A DNA stretch of 41,476 bases. Origin: Candidatus Cloacimonadota bacterium. GTDB taxonomy: Bacteria > Cloacimonadota > Cloacimonadia > Cloacimonadales > TCS61. Made by a program: the position numbers and the translations under genes. Location: the NCBI GenBank assembly GCA_018645365.1, contig JABGOP010000015.1:1-41476 (forward strand). Reading direction: 5' to 3'. The notes under the pieces are model-generated. The model had not been told where the DNA came from. It ran no database searches and saw only the letters and a list, made by a program, of their open reading frames with translations. Shown here piece after piece: positions 18,369-28,449 of the stretch (position 1 is its first letter; every line of letters starts with the position of its first letter).

Positions 18369-19633
18369 GATTTTTTTGAAGTAATTATTGCTTCAATTAT
18401 TTTATCTCTTTTAACATTTTGTTGTTCACTCGTAAACATATTTTTTAGGATAATTTCATTATTTTTCAATTCATTTTCTCCTAAAATCAAGCAAAATTTC
18501 ACACCTTTTTTATTTGCTTCTTTCATTTGAGCATTCATTGAAATTTTATCTGGGTTAAACTCACACGAAATTCCATTTTTTCGCAAATTTGAAATAATTT
18601 TCACACTTTCATATTTTGTGTTTTCACCTAAATTTACAAAATACACTTCTGGTTTCTGTTCCATACCGAAGATAATGTTTTCGTTTTCTAATGAAAGTAA
18701 CAACCGTTCAAAACCACCGGCAAAACCAATCCCCGAGATATTTGCCCCACCTAATTGCTGCACCAATTTACTGTATCGACCGCCACCAATTAAGGTATTT
18801 TGTGCGCCTAAATTTGTATCAATAATCTCGAATGCCGTTTGAGCGTAATAATCTAACCCGCGTACTATTTTTGGATTTATCACAAATGGTATCTGCATTT
18901 CAGAAAGATATTTTTGAATTGCTGAAAAATGTGTTTTGCAATCTTCATCGAGATAATCGAGCATTGAAGGTGCGTCTTTTGCAATTGTTTTGCAGTTTTT
19001 CACTTTACAATCTAAAACGCGTTTCGGATTCTTCTCTAACCTTGTTTTACAATCTGAACAAAGTTCATTCAGATGTTTTGAAAAGTACTTTTTAAGGGCA
19101 ATATCATACTCTTTTGTACAATTCTCACAACCAATACTGTTGATTTGTAGCTCAAAATTTTGGAGTCCCAACTCTTTTAAAAAATGAAAAGCAAATGCAA
19201 TAACTTCTGCATCAATAAAAGGATTTTCGCTACCAATATTTTCAATTCCATATTGGTAAAACTGGCGGTATCTCCCTTTTTGTGGACGGTCATATCGAAA
19301 CATGGGACCGAGGTAATATAGTTTAGCAGAATTAGGTTTCAAATGCAGACCGTTCTCCACAAAAGAACGCACAACTGGTGCTGTCCCTTCTGGTCGCAAT
19401 GCAAGTTCACGCCCTTTTTTATCTTGAAATTTATACATTTCCTTCTCAACGATGTCAGAAGTATCCCCGACACTGCGTTCAAAAATTTCGCTATTTTCAA
19501 AAATGGGTGTAACTATTTCTCTGTAATTAAAAAGCTGAGTGGTTTGTCTAAATGTTTTCGTAATATACTGCCATTTAAAGCTTTCTTCTGGCAAAATATC
19601 AAAAGTTCCTCGTGGTACTTTGTATTTTTTCAT
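18365..19633 (-). CDS. hisS: Histidyl-tRNA synthetase
   Basis: 422 residues, class II. Motif 1 lies in the N-terminal part after VPRGTFDILPEES. Motif 2 is FRYDRPQKGRYRQFYQYGIE near residue 112. The histidine-binding motif VRGLDYYAQTAFEI is near residue 260, and motif 3 (GIGFAGGFERLLL) follows. The C-terminal anticodon-binding domain starts near residue 330. It charges tRNA-His. It follows the SRP RNA on the same strand and has an AGAGGA ribosome binding site. Its last bases overlap the groES promoter region. Confidence 0.97.
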   Translation of the reverse strand: MKKYKVPRGTFDILPEESFKWQYITKTFRQTTQLFNYREIVTPIFENSEIFERSVGDTSDIVEKEMYKFQDKKGRELALRPEGTAPVVRSFVENGLHLKPNSAKLYYLGPMFRYDRPQKGRYRQFYQYGIENIGSENPFIDAEVIAFAFHFLKELGLQNFELQINSIGCENCTKEYDIALKKYFSKHLNELCSDCKTRLEKNPKRVLDCKVKNCKTIAKDAPSMLDYLDEDCKTHFSAIQKYLSEMQIPFVINPKIVRGLDYYAQTAFEIIDTNLGAQNTLIGGGRYSKLVQQLGGANISGIGFAGGFERLLLSLENENIIFGMEQKPEVYFVNLGENTKYESVKIISNLRKNGISCEFNPDKISMNAQMKEANKKGVKFCLILGENELKNNEIILKNMFTSEQQNVKRDKIIEAIITSKKS

Positions 19634-19676
19634 TAATCCTCTTAAAAAATATTCAATTTTAACATTAAATTAAAAA

Positions 19677-19941
19677 TGTGTGCACCTGCATTTGACACCT
19701 ATTTTCAAACGAAAATTGACAGCCAACTCAAATCAAGTAGACCAACGGCACATCGCAAATTCCAATTAGTGCTGCTTCCTTCCAGATCTGACACGATTCT
19801 CGGCTCACAATTGCGTTGGGCTTGACTCTCAACATCGCTTATCAAACTCGCCAGAAAAATCAGCATTCTCATGCAGGCATTCTGCCCCACTATAGCGGAT
19901 TGAGGGTTACAGGACACCGCTAATTCCCCGCATAGCACACA
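19677..19941 (-). ncRNA. ffs: Signal recognition particle RNA, large Alu-containing type
   Basis: On the minus strand the conserved S-domain tip GTCAGATCTGGAAGGAAGC (GGAA tetraloop and asymmetric loop bound by Ffh) is unmistakable. The 5' part has the Alu-domain pattern GGGGAATTAGCGGTGTCCTG, then TGTAACCC and CAATCCGCTATAG. Terminal TGTGTGC (19941-19935) pairs with GCACACA (19683-19677), and TTTTT follows, giving a 265-base RNA like the B. subtilis type rather than the short 4.5S form. It targets membrane and secreted proteins with Ffh and FtsY. The ORF-track frame at 19705-19938 inside it is not a gene. Confidence 0.93.
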
Positions 19942-19947
19942 GTGTGT

Positions 19948-19976
19948 AATTTTTTTGAATCGTTTTTTTGTGTCAA
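19948..19976 (-). promoter_or_regulatory. Promoter of the SRP RNA
   Basis: On the minus strand a perfect TTGACA (19976-19971) is followed after 17 bases by AAAATT (19953-19948), 6 bases ahead of the mapped-by-pairing RNA 5' end at 19941. The -35 and the spacing are ideal; the -10 is weak. It lies in the short gap after nadB, so the RNA need not depend on the nad operon. Confidence 0.6.
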
Positions 19977-19992
19977 GTTTAGAAATATAAGA

Positions 19993-21558
19993 TTATTTTA
20001 TAAAGTGACAGCCACTTGATTTTGTATTTCTAAGAGCAGCATTAACGATGATGGAAGCATTTATTACTGCGTTTCTTAACTCAATAATAGTCTTGTCTAA
20101 TCTGGCAGTTTTATAAAACTTAAAAATTCGATGTGAATAATATTCTAAATCTGCTTTGGCACGCATCAGCCCTTTTTGAGTACGAATAATCCCAGCATAA
20201 TTCCACATTGTCATTTGAATTGCTTTCCAATCTTGAACGAGTAATAATGGATCAAAATCTTCGATGTGTTCCGGTTCTTGCCAATCTGGAATTTTGGCAA
20301 AACGATTTTTATTGATTTTACGCTCTTTTTCAGTAATTTCATCAGCGGTAAATTTTGCCCAAAGTAATCCCTCCAAAAGTGAAGTTGAAGCAAGTCTGTT
20401 TGCTCCATGAACACCTGTACAGCTTACTTCGCCGATAGCATAAAGATTTTTCAGAGAACTGCGTCCCTTCAAATCCACCTTTACTCCACCGCAAAAATAG
20501 TGAGCCGCTGGCACAATCGGAATTGCTTCTTTTGAAATATCGATGCCACCCTTCAAACAAGTTTCATGAATTTTGGAAAAACGCTTTTTGAGTGGTTCAG
20601 AACCTTGATAAAATGGAGCAATTTCCAAAAGCATATATTCTGCTCCAACTTTGCCCATCTCTTCGTAAATCGCTCTTGAAACTACATCACGCGGAGCGAG
20701 ATCTTTCAAATTTGGAGCGTAATTTATCATAAATTCTTCCCCACTGGAGTTGACTAAACGAGCACCTTCACCGCGCAGAGATTCCGAAATCAAAAATCGT
20801 TTTATGTCTTTGTGGAAAAATGAAGTGGGATGAAATTGGACAAATTCAGCATTGATAATTTCCGCACCAGCACGATACGCCATACTCAAACCATCGCCGG
20901 TAGCGGATGGCAAGTTGGTGGTGTGTTGATACAAATTACCAATACCGCCAGTAGCCAAAATTACATGATGTGAAAAAAAAGTAAAAACTTCGCCACTTGC
21001 ATTGTTAAGTGCATAAACGCCCATCACTTCACGTTCTTCGTACAACTCTTGAATGTCATCAGAATGATGTTCGTTTGTGATTAAATCGACTGCTGTAAAT
21101 TCTGTCAAAATTTCCACACCAATTTTCTGGCAATATGCGATTAATTTTCGTTCGATTTTATCACCAGTTCTATCTTCATAATGCAAAACACGTCGCGTTG
21201 AATGAGCTGCTTCCTCAGTGTAATCTAATTCTCCACCCGCAGTTTTGGAAAAATCTACGCCAATTTTATCAATTAAAAAATCGAAAACAAAACCAGGACC
21301 TTTTTCAGCGAGTAATTCAACTGCATCGATGCGGTTATAACCACCACCAGCTTTTAGAATATCATCTCGTAAATCGGCAAAGCTATCGCCATTTTTTTTG
21401 GCAATGATACCACCCTGTGCTCGATTTGTATTTGTTTCAGCAATCTCTTTTTCTTTCGTGACCACCACCACGTTAAGACCTTTTTCTCGTAAAATAATTG
21501 CGGCGGTAAGCCCAGAAATACCACTACCAAGCACAATTACATCAAATGTTCGTCGCAT
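19993..21558 (-). CDS. nadB: L-aspartate oxidase
   Basis: 521 residues. The N-terminal FAD site is VIVLGSGISGLTAAI, followed by NTNRAQGGII. Mid-protein it has ILATGGIGNLYQHTTNLPSATG and FVQFHPTSF; later comes CTGVHGANRLASTSLLEGL. It oxidises L-aspartate to iminoaspartate in the cytoplasm, first step of de novo NAD synthesis. Fumarate can be the electron acceptor in anaerobes. SdhA/FrdA share the fold, but the adjacent nadA and nadC decide the call. It starts 1 base after nadA and is the last gene of the cluster. Confidence 0.95.
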   Translation of the reverse strand: MRRTFDVIVLGSGISGLTAAIILREKGLNVVVVTKEKEIAETNTNRAQGGIIAKKNGDSFADLRDDILKAGGGYNRIDAVELLAEKGPGFVFDFLIDKIGVDFSKTAGGELDYTEEAAHSTRRVLHYEDRTGDKIERKLIAYCQKIGVEILTEFTAVDLITNEHHSDDIQELYEEREVMGVYALNNASGEVFTFFSHHVILATGGIGNLYQHTTNLPSATGDGLSMAYRAGAEIINAEFVQFHPTSFFHKDIKRFLISESLRGEGARLVNSSGEEFMINYAPNLKDLAPRDVVSRAIYEEMGKVGAEYMLLEIAPFYQGSEPLKKRFSKIHETCLKGGIDISKEAIPIVPAAHYFCGGVKVDLKGRSSLKNLYAIGEVSCTGVHGANRLASTSLLEGLLWAKFTADEITEKERKINKNRFAKIPDWQEPEHIEDFDPLLLVQDWKAIQMTMWNYAGIIRTQKGLMRAKADLEYYSHRIFKFYKTARLDKTIIELRNAVINASIIVNAALRNTKSSGCHFIK

Positions 21559-21559
21559 T

Positions 21560-22579
21560 TTAACCTTCCACGATTTCTATCATTTTTTGAAGTGATTTAC
21601 GTGCATTTTGTTTTTCATTCACGACGATTAAATTTTCTATATTTTCATCAATCGACTTCAAAGTTTCATACAAATTTTGTAGGTTTATTTTCGCCATATT
21701 CGCACAAATCGACTGCCGAAGCGGAACTATCGTTTTTTGGGGGAATTGATCAGTGATGCGTTTTACAAAAAAATATTCTGTCCCAACTGCCCAAACAGAA
21801 CCGTTTTTCGATTTTTCAATTTCAGAAAATATTTTGGAAGTTGAACCAGAAATATCCGCCAAATTAACAATCGCCTCATCACATTCTGGATGGACAATTA
21901 ATTTTCCATTCGGATATTTCGCTTTAAATTGTTCAACATCAGATTGGATAAATCTTTTGTGAACACGACAATTTCCATCCCAAATGAATAATTTAGGTGT
22001 TTTGCCATTTTTTGAAAAAGTCAAATCTTTGTTCACTTTGATGATATCGCCCTCTTTCAAGTTCATTTTTCGAGCAGTGTTAATACCTAAATTAAAATCT
22101 GGCGCGAAAAAAACTGATTGCCCTTTCGCAAAATAATATTCCAAAATCTTCTGTGCATTTGAACTCGTGCAAACCGCACCACCAAATTTTCCACAAACAT
22201 TCTTTGCATCAGTATATGAGTTCATATAGACTACAGGAATGGCTGAAATTTGAAAATTTTGTTCAATGCTCATTAATACATTTTCCATTATTTCACCATC
22301 AATAAAATCTGCGAGTGGACAACCAGCTGACATTTTTGGAAGCAATATTTTCTGATTTTCTTTGGCTAAAATGGCAGCACCTTCCGCCATAAAACGCACG
22401 CCACAAAACACGATGTATTCTGCATTTACTCTGCTACAATCGACAGCTAATTTGTAGGAATCTCCCACAAAATCTGCCAATTTTACAATTTCTGGATGTT
22501 GATAGTGATGTGCTGAAATCACTACTTTTCCATCAAATTTATCTTTTAATTTTTGAATTTTTTTTACATAATTTATCAT
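21560..22579 (-). CDS. nadA: Quinolinate synthase
   Basis: 339 residues with the opening ISAHHYQHPEIVKLADFVGDS and three cysteines in the expected places for the [4Fe-4S] cluster: VFCGVRFMAE (near residue 84), GGAVCTSSNA (near 138) and QSICANMAKIN (near 291). It condenses iminoaspartate with dihydroxyacetone phosphate to quinolinate and is oxygen-sensitive. The start overlaps the nadC stop by 4 bases, so translation is coupled. Confidence 0.97.
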   Translation of the reverse strand: MINYVKKIQKLKDKFDGKVVISAHHYQHPEIVKLADFVGDSYKLAVDCSRVNAEYIVFCGVRFMAEGAAILAKENQKILLPKMSAGCPLADFIDGEIMENVLMSIEQNFQISAIPVVYMNSYTDAKNVCGKFGGAVCTSSNAQKILEYYFAKGQSVFFAPDFNLGINTARKMNLKEGDIIKVNKDLTFSKNGKTPKLFIWDGNCRVHKRFIQSDVEQFKAKYPNGKLIVHPECDEAIVNLADISGSTSKIFSEIEKSKNGSVWAVGTEYFFVKRITDQFPQKTIVPLRQSICANMAKINLQNLYETLKSIDENIENLIVVNEKQNARKSLQKMIEIVEG

Positions 22580-23400
22580 TTTTTACCTCTTTTCAACGAA
22601 AAATCAAAGGCAGTTACCGAGTGAGTAAGTTCGCCAACCGAAATGTAATCCACACCTGTTTTGGAAACTGCTGCGATGCGTTCTAAATTCATATTTCCTG
22701 AAGCTTCTGTTTCGGCTTTTCCGCCAATTATTTTTACTGCTTTTTGCAACAATTTATTATCCATATTATCCAGCATAATTCTACCTACACCGCAGTTTAA
22801 TGCGATTTTAACTTCAGCTAAATTTCTGGTTTCTACCTCAATTTTACCATTCCATTTCTCGCGTACTTTCCGCACTGCATTCTCGATTCCACCCGCTGCA
22901 TCAATGTGATTATCTTTTATCATTGCCAAATCGAAAAGACCCATTCGGTGATTTTCACCACCGCCGCATTTGACGGCATATTTTTGTAATTTTCGTAATG
23001 TTGGTAGCGTTTTCCTGGTATCTAAGATTTTAGTTTTCCCATTTGTTTTTTGTACAAATTTTGCAGTTTCAGAAGCAATTCCGCTAAGGTGTGAAAGTAG
23101 ATTCAATGCGGTTCTTTCGGCTTTCAAAACACTTTTCACTTTGCCAAAAATTGTGGCAATAATTTCGCCATTTTTAATTTTTTCACCATCTTTTTTGAAA
23201 AGTTTCAATTCGATATCTTCGTCAAGTTTCAAAAAAACTTTTTTGAAAAAATCTATTCCGCAAAGAGTACCTTCATCTTTAGAAAGTAAGTAATAATCAT
23301 CTTTTTCGTTAGAAAAAATAGCCGAGCTTGTGACATCACCAATATCACCAAAATCTTCTGCAAACGCTTTTTTGATTAAAATATCAAAATCGTTATTCAT
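22576..23400 (-). CDS. nadC: Nicotinate-nucleotide pyrophosphorylase (quinolinate phosphoribosyltransferase)
   Basis: 274 residues. Motifs are ALNLLSHLSGIAS, DTRKTLPTLRKLQKYAVKCGGGENHR and MIKDNHI, which hold quinolinate and PRPP, and IMLDNMD later. It turns quinolinate and PRPP into nicotinate mononucleotide. It overlaps the C11 protease gene by 8 bases at its start and nadA by 4 bases at its end, giving the order nadC-nadA-nadB. Confidence 0.97.
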   Translation of the reverse strand: MNNDFDILIKKAFAEDFGDIGDVTSSAIFSNEKDDYYLLSKDEGTLCGIDFFKKVFLKLDEDIELKLFKKDGEKIKNGEIIATIFGKVKSVLKAERTALNLLSHLSGIASETAKFVQKTNGKTKILDTRKTLPTLRKLQKYAVKCGGGENHRMGLFDLAMIKDNHIDAAGGIENAVRKVREKWNGKIEVETRNLAEVKIALNCGVGRIMLDNMDNKLLQKAVKIIGGKAETEASGNMNLERIAAVSKTGVDYISVGELTHSVTAFDFSLKRGKK

Positions 23401-24538
23401 CTAATGTATCCTCCAAAAACGAAATCCAACCAGTCTCAGCAAATTGTAATTTTTCATATTCTGTTTTACGATTTTCGAAAAATCCATTCGCTTCAAAATC
23501 TGGAAACCAAATTAAACTGGTGCTAACTTCATGATATGGATACCCAACATCGTACTTCTCTGTTTTTTGAAAGATGAAGCAATTATCAATTGCATCACAA
23601 ATTTCAGAGATTAATGTGTCATTCTCCGTAACTTCACCCATTGTAGTGAAAAATTCTTTCACATCAATATCCATCGCCAAATTAACGGAAAAAGCCTCGT
23701 TAAATTCCCAGCATTCAGCACGAACTAGCCTAAATGCTTCGATGGTAGCAATCTCATTCCAATTTGCTGTAAATTCAGCTAATTTAGTAAATAATTGCGG
23801 AAATTCAGAAGTTTTTGCGACCGAACAAGAAATTGGAAAAATATCTTCAAACCAATATGAATAATGAAAATTAAAACCAATTTGTTTTGCTAAATTTTCA
23901 GTATTAGCAAAATCTTCCCAATCAGAAAAGATGGTGTTGTAAGGAAAACCAGCACCATTCATTCCGTCCTCTGCTGCGATAACATAATCGGTATATTCAT
24001 AAATTTCGGCGATTATTTCCAAGGTTTGCATATTACACGCATCAAATACCAAAATGTCTAATTTTTCATGCTTCAATGCGTTCTTCAACTCGCTTTCTGT
24101 AACATTTATGAAATTTCCACTCTCATCGTCGGTACATAAACTCGCATTTTCATCGGAATACCAACCGTTACCATGCCCCCAAATAAAGAGTGCTTTTTTT
24201 GTGGCTGGATATTCAGAAAATCCCCAATTTACAAACGAGGCAAGTTGTGTGTAATCACCACTGTCAATTTCCCCGATTGATGAGATAAATGTTTGATTTT
24301 GCGGCGTTATCTCGTAGCGATGGGCCGAATAATCTGAATTTGCGGCGTAATCAATTTGGACAATAATATTTATTTTATCGGAAAAATCGGCATCTATCAT
24401 TTCGTTGATGTCATCAATTGCAGCGTTATTTAAGTAATTATCTGACGCCATGTAAACTAGAACAGTCCAATCTGCTTCCGATTTTTCAGCACAATTAAGC
24501 AAAAAAATCAAGAAAAAAAATGACAAAATAAATTTCAT
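23393..24538 (-). CDS. Clostripain-family (C11) cysteine protease lipoprotein
   Basis: 381 residues. A signal sequence ends in FLIFLLNC, a lipobox with an unusual Asn at -1, so it is probably a lipoprotein beyond the inner membrane. The C11 fold starts WTVLVYMASDNYL. The catalytic His lies in LFIWGHGNGW (near residue 121) and the catalytic Cys in LVFDACNMQ (near 168). Clostripain-type enzymes usually cut after basic residues; the target here is unknown. It lies 0 bases after buk and overlaps nadC by 8, so it is embedded in a metabolic operon where it has no obvious role. Confidence 0.87.
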   Translation of the reverse strand: MKFILSFFFLIFLLNCAEKSEADWTVLVYMASDNYLNNAAIDDINEMIDADFSDKINIIVQIDYAANSDYSAHRYEITPQNQTFISSIGEIDSGDYTQLASFVNWGFSEYPATKKALFIWGHGNGWYSDENASLCTDDESGNFINVTESELKNALKHEKLDILVFDACNMQTLEIIAEIYEYTDYVIAAEDGMNGAGFPYNTIFSDWEDFANTENLAKQIGFNFHYSYWFEDIFPISCSVAKTSEFPQLFTKLAEFTANWNEIATIEAFRLVRAECWEFNEAFSVNLAMDIDVKEFFTTMGEVTENDTLISEICDAIDNCFIFQKTEKYDVGYPYHEVSTSLIWFPDFEANGFFENRKTEYEKLQFAETGWISFLEDTLDE

Positions 24539-25615
24539 CTAATAATATTTTTTCGATTTTTCCAAATCTTTCAAAACACGCACTGCGCCTTGCGTGAGTG
24601 CTTCCATTTCTTTTTCACCTGGATATGTGAAAATAGGTGCAATAAATTTTATATAACGCTTCAAATTTTCCAATAAATATGGGTCATAAATTAGACCACC
24701 AGTGAGAATAATCGCATCCACCTTCCCTTCTAAAATAGTGGCATACCCGCCTATTTCTTTGGCAATTTGATAACACATTGCACCGTGAATTAGCGTTGCT
24801 TTTTCATCGCCAGCTTTAACCAAATTTTCAATTTCAAGTCCATCATCTGTTCCCAGATATGCGATAAAACCACTCTCTTTTGCCAATTTCTTTTCCAATT
24901 GCTTTTGGGAATATTTTCCTGAAAAAGCTAAATTTAATAAATCTCCAATCGGCAACGCACCTGCCCTTTGCGGTGAAAATGGTCCCATTCCCAAAAGGGC
25001 ATTGTTAGCATCAATTACTTTTCCATTTTTGATGGCAGCAACCGTAACTCCACCACCCAAATGAACAGCTACCATGTTACAATCTGCAAATTCTTTATCT
25101 AATTTTTCGGCAACTTTATGGGCAATAAACCTAATATTTAACGCGTGAAATAATGATTTCCTCTCAATTTCAGGAACTCCCGAAATACGCGCAAAATCAC
25201 AAAATTCATCGACCGTAACAGGATCAACAATGAAAGATGAAATTTGCATATCATCAGCGATTGATTTGGCGATGAATGCCCCTAAATTTGAAGCGTGAAT
25301 TCTACCCCATAATTTTGGATTTTTCAAATCTGTAAGCATTTGCTCATCAATCTCATAAGTACCGCTATCCACAGATTTTACGAGTCCACCTCTACCAACC
25401 ACGGCATTTAGTGATGCAAGCTCAATCTGGTTTTTTTGTAACGCTTCCAAAACCAACTGTTTACGAAATTCAAACTGCTCGATTATGCCACCAAATTTTG
25501 CGATTTTTTGGGCATCGTGACGAAGCACTTCGACAAAAACTTTTTCGGTATCATCAAAAACAGCGATCTTTGTGGAAGTAGAGCCAGGATTTATGGCTAA
25601 TACACGATATTTCAT
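24539..25615 (-). CDS. buk: Butyrate kinase
   Basis: 358 residues of the acetokinase superfamily. [17 protein letters not shown] is the N-terminal phosphate motif; [21 protein letters not shown] and [11 protein letters not shown] are later nucleotide-site motifs. The length and the [10 protein letters not shown] form fit butyrate (or branched-chain fatty acid) kinase rather than acetate kinase, which is about 400 residues. It makes ATP from butyryl phosphate. The partner phosphotransbutyrylase (ptb) is not in the window. The start overlaps the metK stop by 4 bases. Confidence 0.92.
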   Translation of the reverse strand: MKYRVLAINPGSTSTKIAVFDDTEKVFVEVLRHDAQKIAKFGGIIEQFEFRKQLVLEALQKNQIELASLNAVVGRGGLVKSVDSGTYEIDEQMLTDLKNPKLWGRIHASNLGAFIAKSIADDMQISSFIVDPVTVDEFCDFARISGVPEIERKSLFHALNIRFIAHKVAEKLDKEFADCNMVAVHLGGGVTVAAIKNGKVIDANNALLGMGPFSPQRAGALPIGDLLNLAFSGKYSQKQLEKKLAKESGFIAYLGTDDGLEIENLVKAGDEKATLIHGAMCYQIAKEIGGYATILEGKVDAIILTGGLIYDPYLLENLKRYIKFIAPIFTYPGEKEMEALTQGAVRVLKDLEKSKKYY

Positions 25616-26754
25616 TTCATCTCCTGAAAATATTTTTTAATTTTATCTTTCATCTCAGTTTTTTCCCAAGAAAATTCGGAACGACCAAAATGACCGTAAG
25701 TTGCTGTTTTTTGGTAAATTGGTTTTAGCAAATCTAATGTCTTAATTATACCAGCTGGTGTTAAATCGAACAATTCTCTTGCTATTTTTTCGAGCTTCAT
25801 ATCTGCATCTTTCCCAAAAGTATCGACCATTACCGAAACAGGTTTCTCAACTCCAATGGCATACGCCAGTTGAACTTCACATTCATCTACGACGCCAGAT
25901 GCCACAATATTTTTGGCAATGTAACGCGCCATATAAGAAGCACTCCTGTCCACTTTTGACGGATCTTTTCCGCTAAAAGCACCACCGCCATGACTCCCTT
26001 TTCCACCGTAAGTATCCACAATGATTTTCCTGCCAGTAAGTCCAGCATCTGCGTGTGGACCACCTTTCACAAAACGACCAGTAGGATTCACAATGATTTT
26101 GGTTTTACTATCCAACATCTTTGCGGGAATTATTGGAAAAATCACATATTTCTCAATATCTTTTTGAATCTGATTTTGCTCTATTTCTGGATCATGTTGG
26201 GTAGAAATAACAACTGTATCGACTCGTTTTGGTTTGCCATTTTCATATTCAATGGTAACTTGGGTTTTACCATCTGGGCGAAGATAATTTATCGTTCCAT
26301 CTTTTCTAACTTTGGCTAATTTTTGTGCTAATTTGTGGGCAAATGAAATCGTCATTGGCATCAACTCGATTGTTTCATTGCAGGCGTAACCAAACATCAT
26401 GCCTTGATCTCCAGCACCGCGTTTATCTACTCCAAGAGCGATATCCTCAGATTGCTTGCCAATCGAAGTAAGCACTGCACAAGTTTTTGCATCAATACCG
26501 AAATCCGCATTTGTGTAACCAATTTGTTTGATGGTTTCACGCACAATTTTTGGAATATCTACATAGCATTTTGTGGTAATTTCGCCGCCAACTAGTGCCA
26601 TTCCCGTTGTCAAAAATGTTTCGCATGCCACCCTTGCATTTTTATCTTTTGCCAAAATAGCATCTAGTATCGCATCTGAAATTTGGTCTGCCATTTTATC
26701 AGGATGACCTTCTGTAACTGACTCTGATGTAAATAAATGTCTTTCTCTTTGCAT
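25612..26754 (-). CDS. metK: S-adenosylmethionine synthetase
   Basis: 380 residues, typical MetK length. Motifs are [16 protein letters not shown] (N-terminal, ATP/Mg site), [12 protein letters not shown] near residue 112 and [15 protein letters not shown] near residue 250 (the P-loop-like signature). It makes SAM from methionine and ATP. It begins 10 bases after ptsI. There is no SAM riboswitch directly upstream, since the preceding gene leaves no leader, so its expression follows the hprK-ptsH-ptsI transcript. Confidence 0.98.
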   Translation of the reverse strand: MQRERHLFTSESVTEGHPDKMADQISDAILDAILAKDKNARVACETFLTTGMALVGGEITTKCYVDIPKIVRETIKQIGYTNADFGIDAKTCAVLTSIGKQSEDIALGVDKRGAGDQGMMFGYACNETIELMPMTISFAHKLAQKLAKVRKDGTINYLRPDGKTQVTIEYENGKPKRVDTVVISTQHDPEIEQNQIQKDIEKYVIFPIIPAKMLDSKTKIIVNPTGRFVKGGPHADAGLTGRKIIVDTYGGKGSHGGGAFSGKDPSKVDRSASYMARYIAKNIVASGVVDECEVQLAYAIGVEKPVSVMVDTFGKDADMKLEKIARELFDLTPAGIIKTLDLLKPIYQKTATYGHFGRSEFSWEKTEMKDKIKKYFQEMK

Positions 26755-26764
26755 AAACCCTCTT

Positions 26765-28447
26765 CTATTCTACTTCTTCAAGAGCACAAAAAATCCTCTC
26801 ATCAAGGCTTTCCGCATCCTTAAAATTCACATTTAATATTTCATTTTTTACCATCAATAATCGTCCTGGGCTGACACTAAATTCATCAATTCCAAGCCCA
26901 ATTAAAAGTTCTATGTATTTTTTTTCGGAAGCCATTTCACCGCAAATAGCCACTTTTATTTTTGCTTTATGTGCGTTCCTAACGGTCATCCTAATCAGCC
27001 TCAAAACTGCTTGACTACTGGGTTGATAATATTCTTCTACTGATGAATTATCGCGATCAACAGCTAATGTATATTGCACCAAATCGTTCGTGCCAATGCT
27101 CAAAAAATCACATTCTTTTGCTATCATATCGGAAGTAATGGCAGCAGACGGAATTTCTATCATTGCCCCAATTTTCAAATTTGGATAGAAATCTTGATCG
27201 TCTCGTTTTAATTCAGTTTCACATTCTTGCATAATTTGACGCACTTTATGAATCTCGCCAACACTTGAAATCATCGGAAACATCACTTTAATATTCCCCT
27301 TTATATTCGCCCGGTAAATAGCTTTAATTTGCGTTTTAAAAACTTCATCGTGACGCAATGAAATTCTAATTCCGCGACAACCAAGATTTGGGTTTATTTC
27401 GTGTTCGATGTTCAAAAGTTGGGAAAGTTTATCACCGCCAACGTCGATGGTACGAATAGTTAAATCTTCAGGATAACAGCCCTCTGCAATTTCGCGATAC
27501 ACTTCATATTGTTCATTTTCAGACGGTAATTTTGTCTGACCTATGAACATAAATTCAGTTCTAAAAAGACCCACACCTTCACTTTTCACACTCAAAACTT
27601 GCTTCATTTCTTGTGGGATTTCGATATTGCTCATCAATTTTATTCTTTTACCATCTCGTGTTTCAGATGGAATATCAATCAATTTTTGAAGATGTTCTTT
27701 TTCAAGAATTTCTGTTTCTAAAATTCCATTATATTTCAACAAAAGTTCTTCTTTAGCAGAAATAATTAAATCACCTGTATTCCCATCAACAATGATTAAA
27801 TCGCCATTTTTGACATTTTTCAATAAATCTGGGATATTAACAATCATCGGCAAATTCATCGAACGCGCAATGATACTACTATGGGAGTTTTTGCTTCCTT
27901 TTTCTGTACACAATCCACCGATATTTTTGGCAAAAACTTTGGTAACAAGCGACGGTGAAATATTCTCCATAATCAAAATAGTATTCTCTGCCACATTTTC
28001 TAAAAAATCTGTTTTCTGTTGTAAAACTTGGCTCAAAAGTCGATACGCTACATCTTCATAATCTGATGAACGCTGTGCAAAATAGTCATTTTCCATATTG
28101 TTGAAAATTTCCACAATATCCGTAAAATGAATTTTTATGGCCATTTCCAAACTCAAAAGTTCATTATTAATCAGTTTTTTGATTTTTTTAATAAATTCTG
28201 GATCTTGCAAAATCATTTTGTGAGTAGAAAGAATATCTTTATCGTCTTTTGAATGTGCTATATTTTCGATTAAATGGTCAATATCGCCCAAAACTTGTTG
28301 AAGATTTTCTTCAAAACGCTCGATTTCAGGTTCGATTTCGTGATGTTCAATTGCTTTTTTCGATATTTCTAATTTTGGCTTTGAAACTATTTGTACTCGA
28401 CCAATAGCTACGCCATTTGAAACCGAAATACCTTTCATTTTTTTCAT
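26765..28447 (-). CDS. ptsI: Phosphoenolpyruvate-protein phosphotransferase (Enzyme I)
   Basis: 560 residues. The N-terminal domain starts [14 protein letters not shown] and carries the phospho-His in [10 protein letters not shown]. The C-terminal PEP-binding barrel has [33 protein letters not shown] and the cysteine motif VAICGEMAS. It takes phosphate from PEP and passes it to HPr. The usual GGRTSH-type loop before the active His reads [13 protein letters not shown], about seven residues longer. It starts 2 bases after ptsH. No EII permease is nearby. Confidence 0.95.
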   Translation of the reverse strand: MKKMKGISVSNGVAIGRVQIVSKPKLEISKKAIEHHEIEPEIERFEENLQQVLGDIDHLIENIAHSKDDKDILSTHKMILQDPEFIKKIKKLINNELLSLEMAIKIHFTDIVEIFNNMENDYFAQRSSDYEDVAYRLLSQVLQQKTDFLENVAENTILIMENISPSLVTKVFAKNIGGLCTEKGSKNSHSSIIARSMNLPMIVNIPDLLKNVKNGDLIIVDGNTGDLIISAKEELLLKYNGILETEILEKEHLQKLIDIPSETRDGKRIKLMSNIEIPQEMKQVLSVKSEGVGLFRTEFMFIGQTKLPSENEQYEVYREIAEGCYPEDLTIRTIDVGGDKLSQLLNIEHEINPNLGCRGIRISLRHDEVFKTQIKAIYRANIKGNIKVMFPMISSVGEIHKVRQIMQECETELKRDDQDFYPNLKIGAMIEIPSAAITSDMIAKECDFLSIGTNDLVQYTLAVDRDNSSVEEYYQPSSQAVLRLIRMTVRNAHKAKIKVAICGEMASEKKYIELLIGLGIDEFSVSPGRLLMVKNEILNVNFKDAESLDERIFCALEEVE

Positions 28448-28449
28448 GA

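Noticed and set aside
19705-19938. A 77-residue minus-strand ORF
   Set aside because: It lies wholly inside the SRP RNA, whose conserved tip and Alu domain explain the sequence; the protein resembles nothing known.
26755-26764. SAM riboswitch before metK
   Set aside because: The gap to ptsI is 10 bases, leaving no room for an aptamer.
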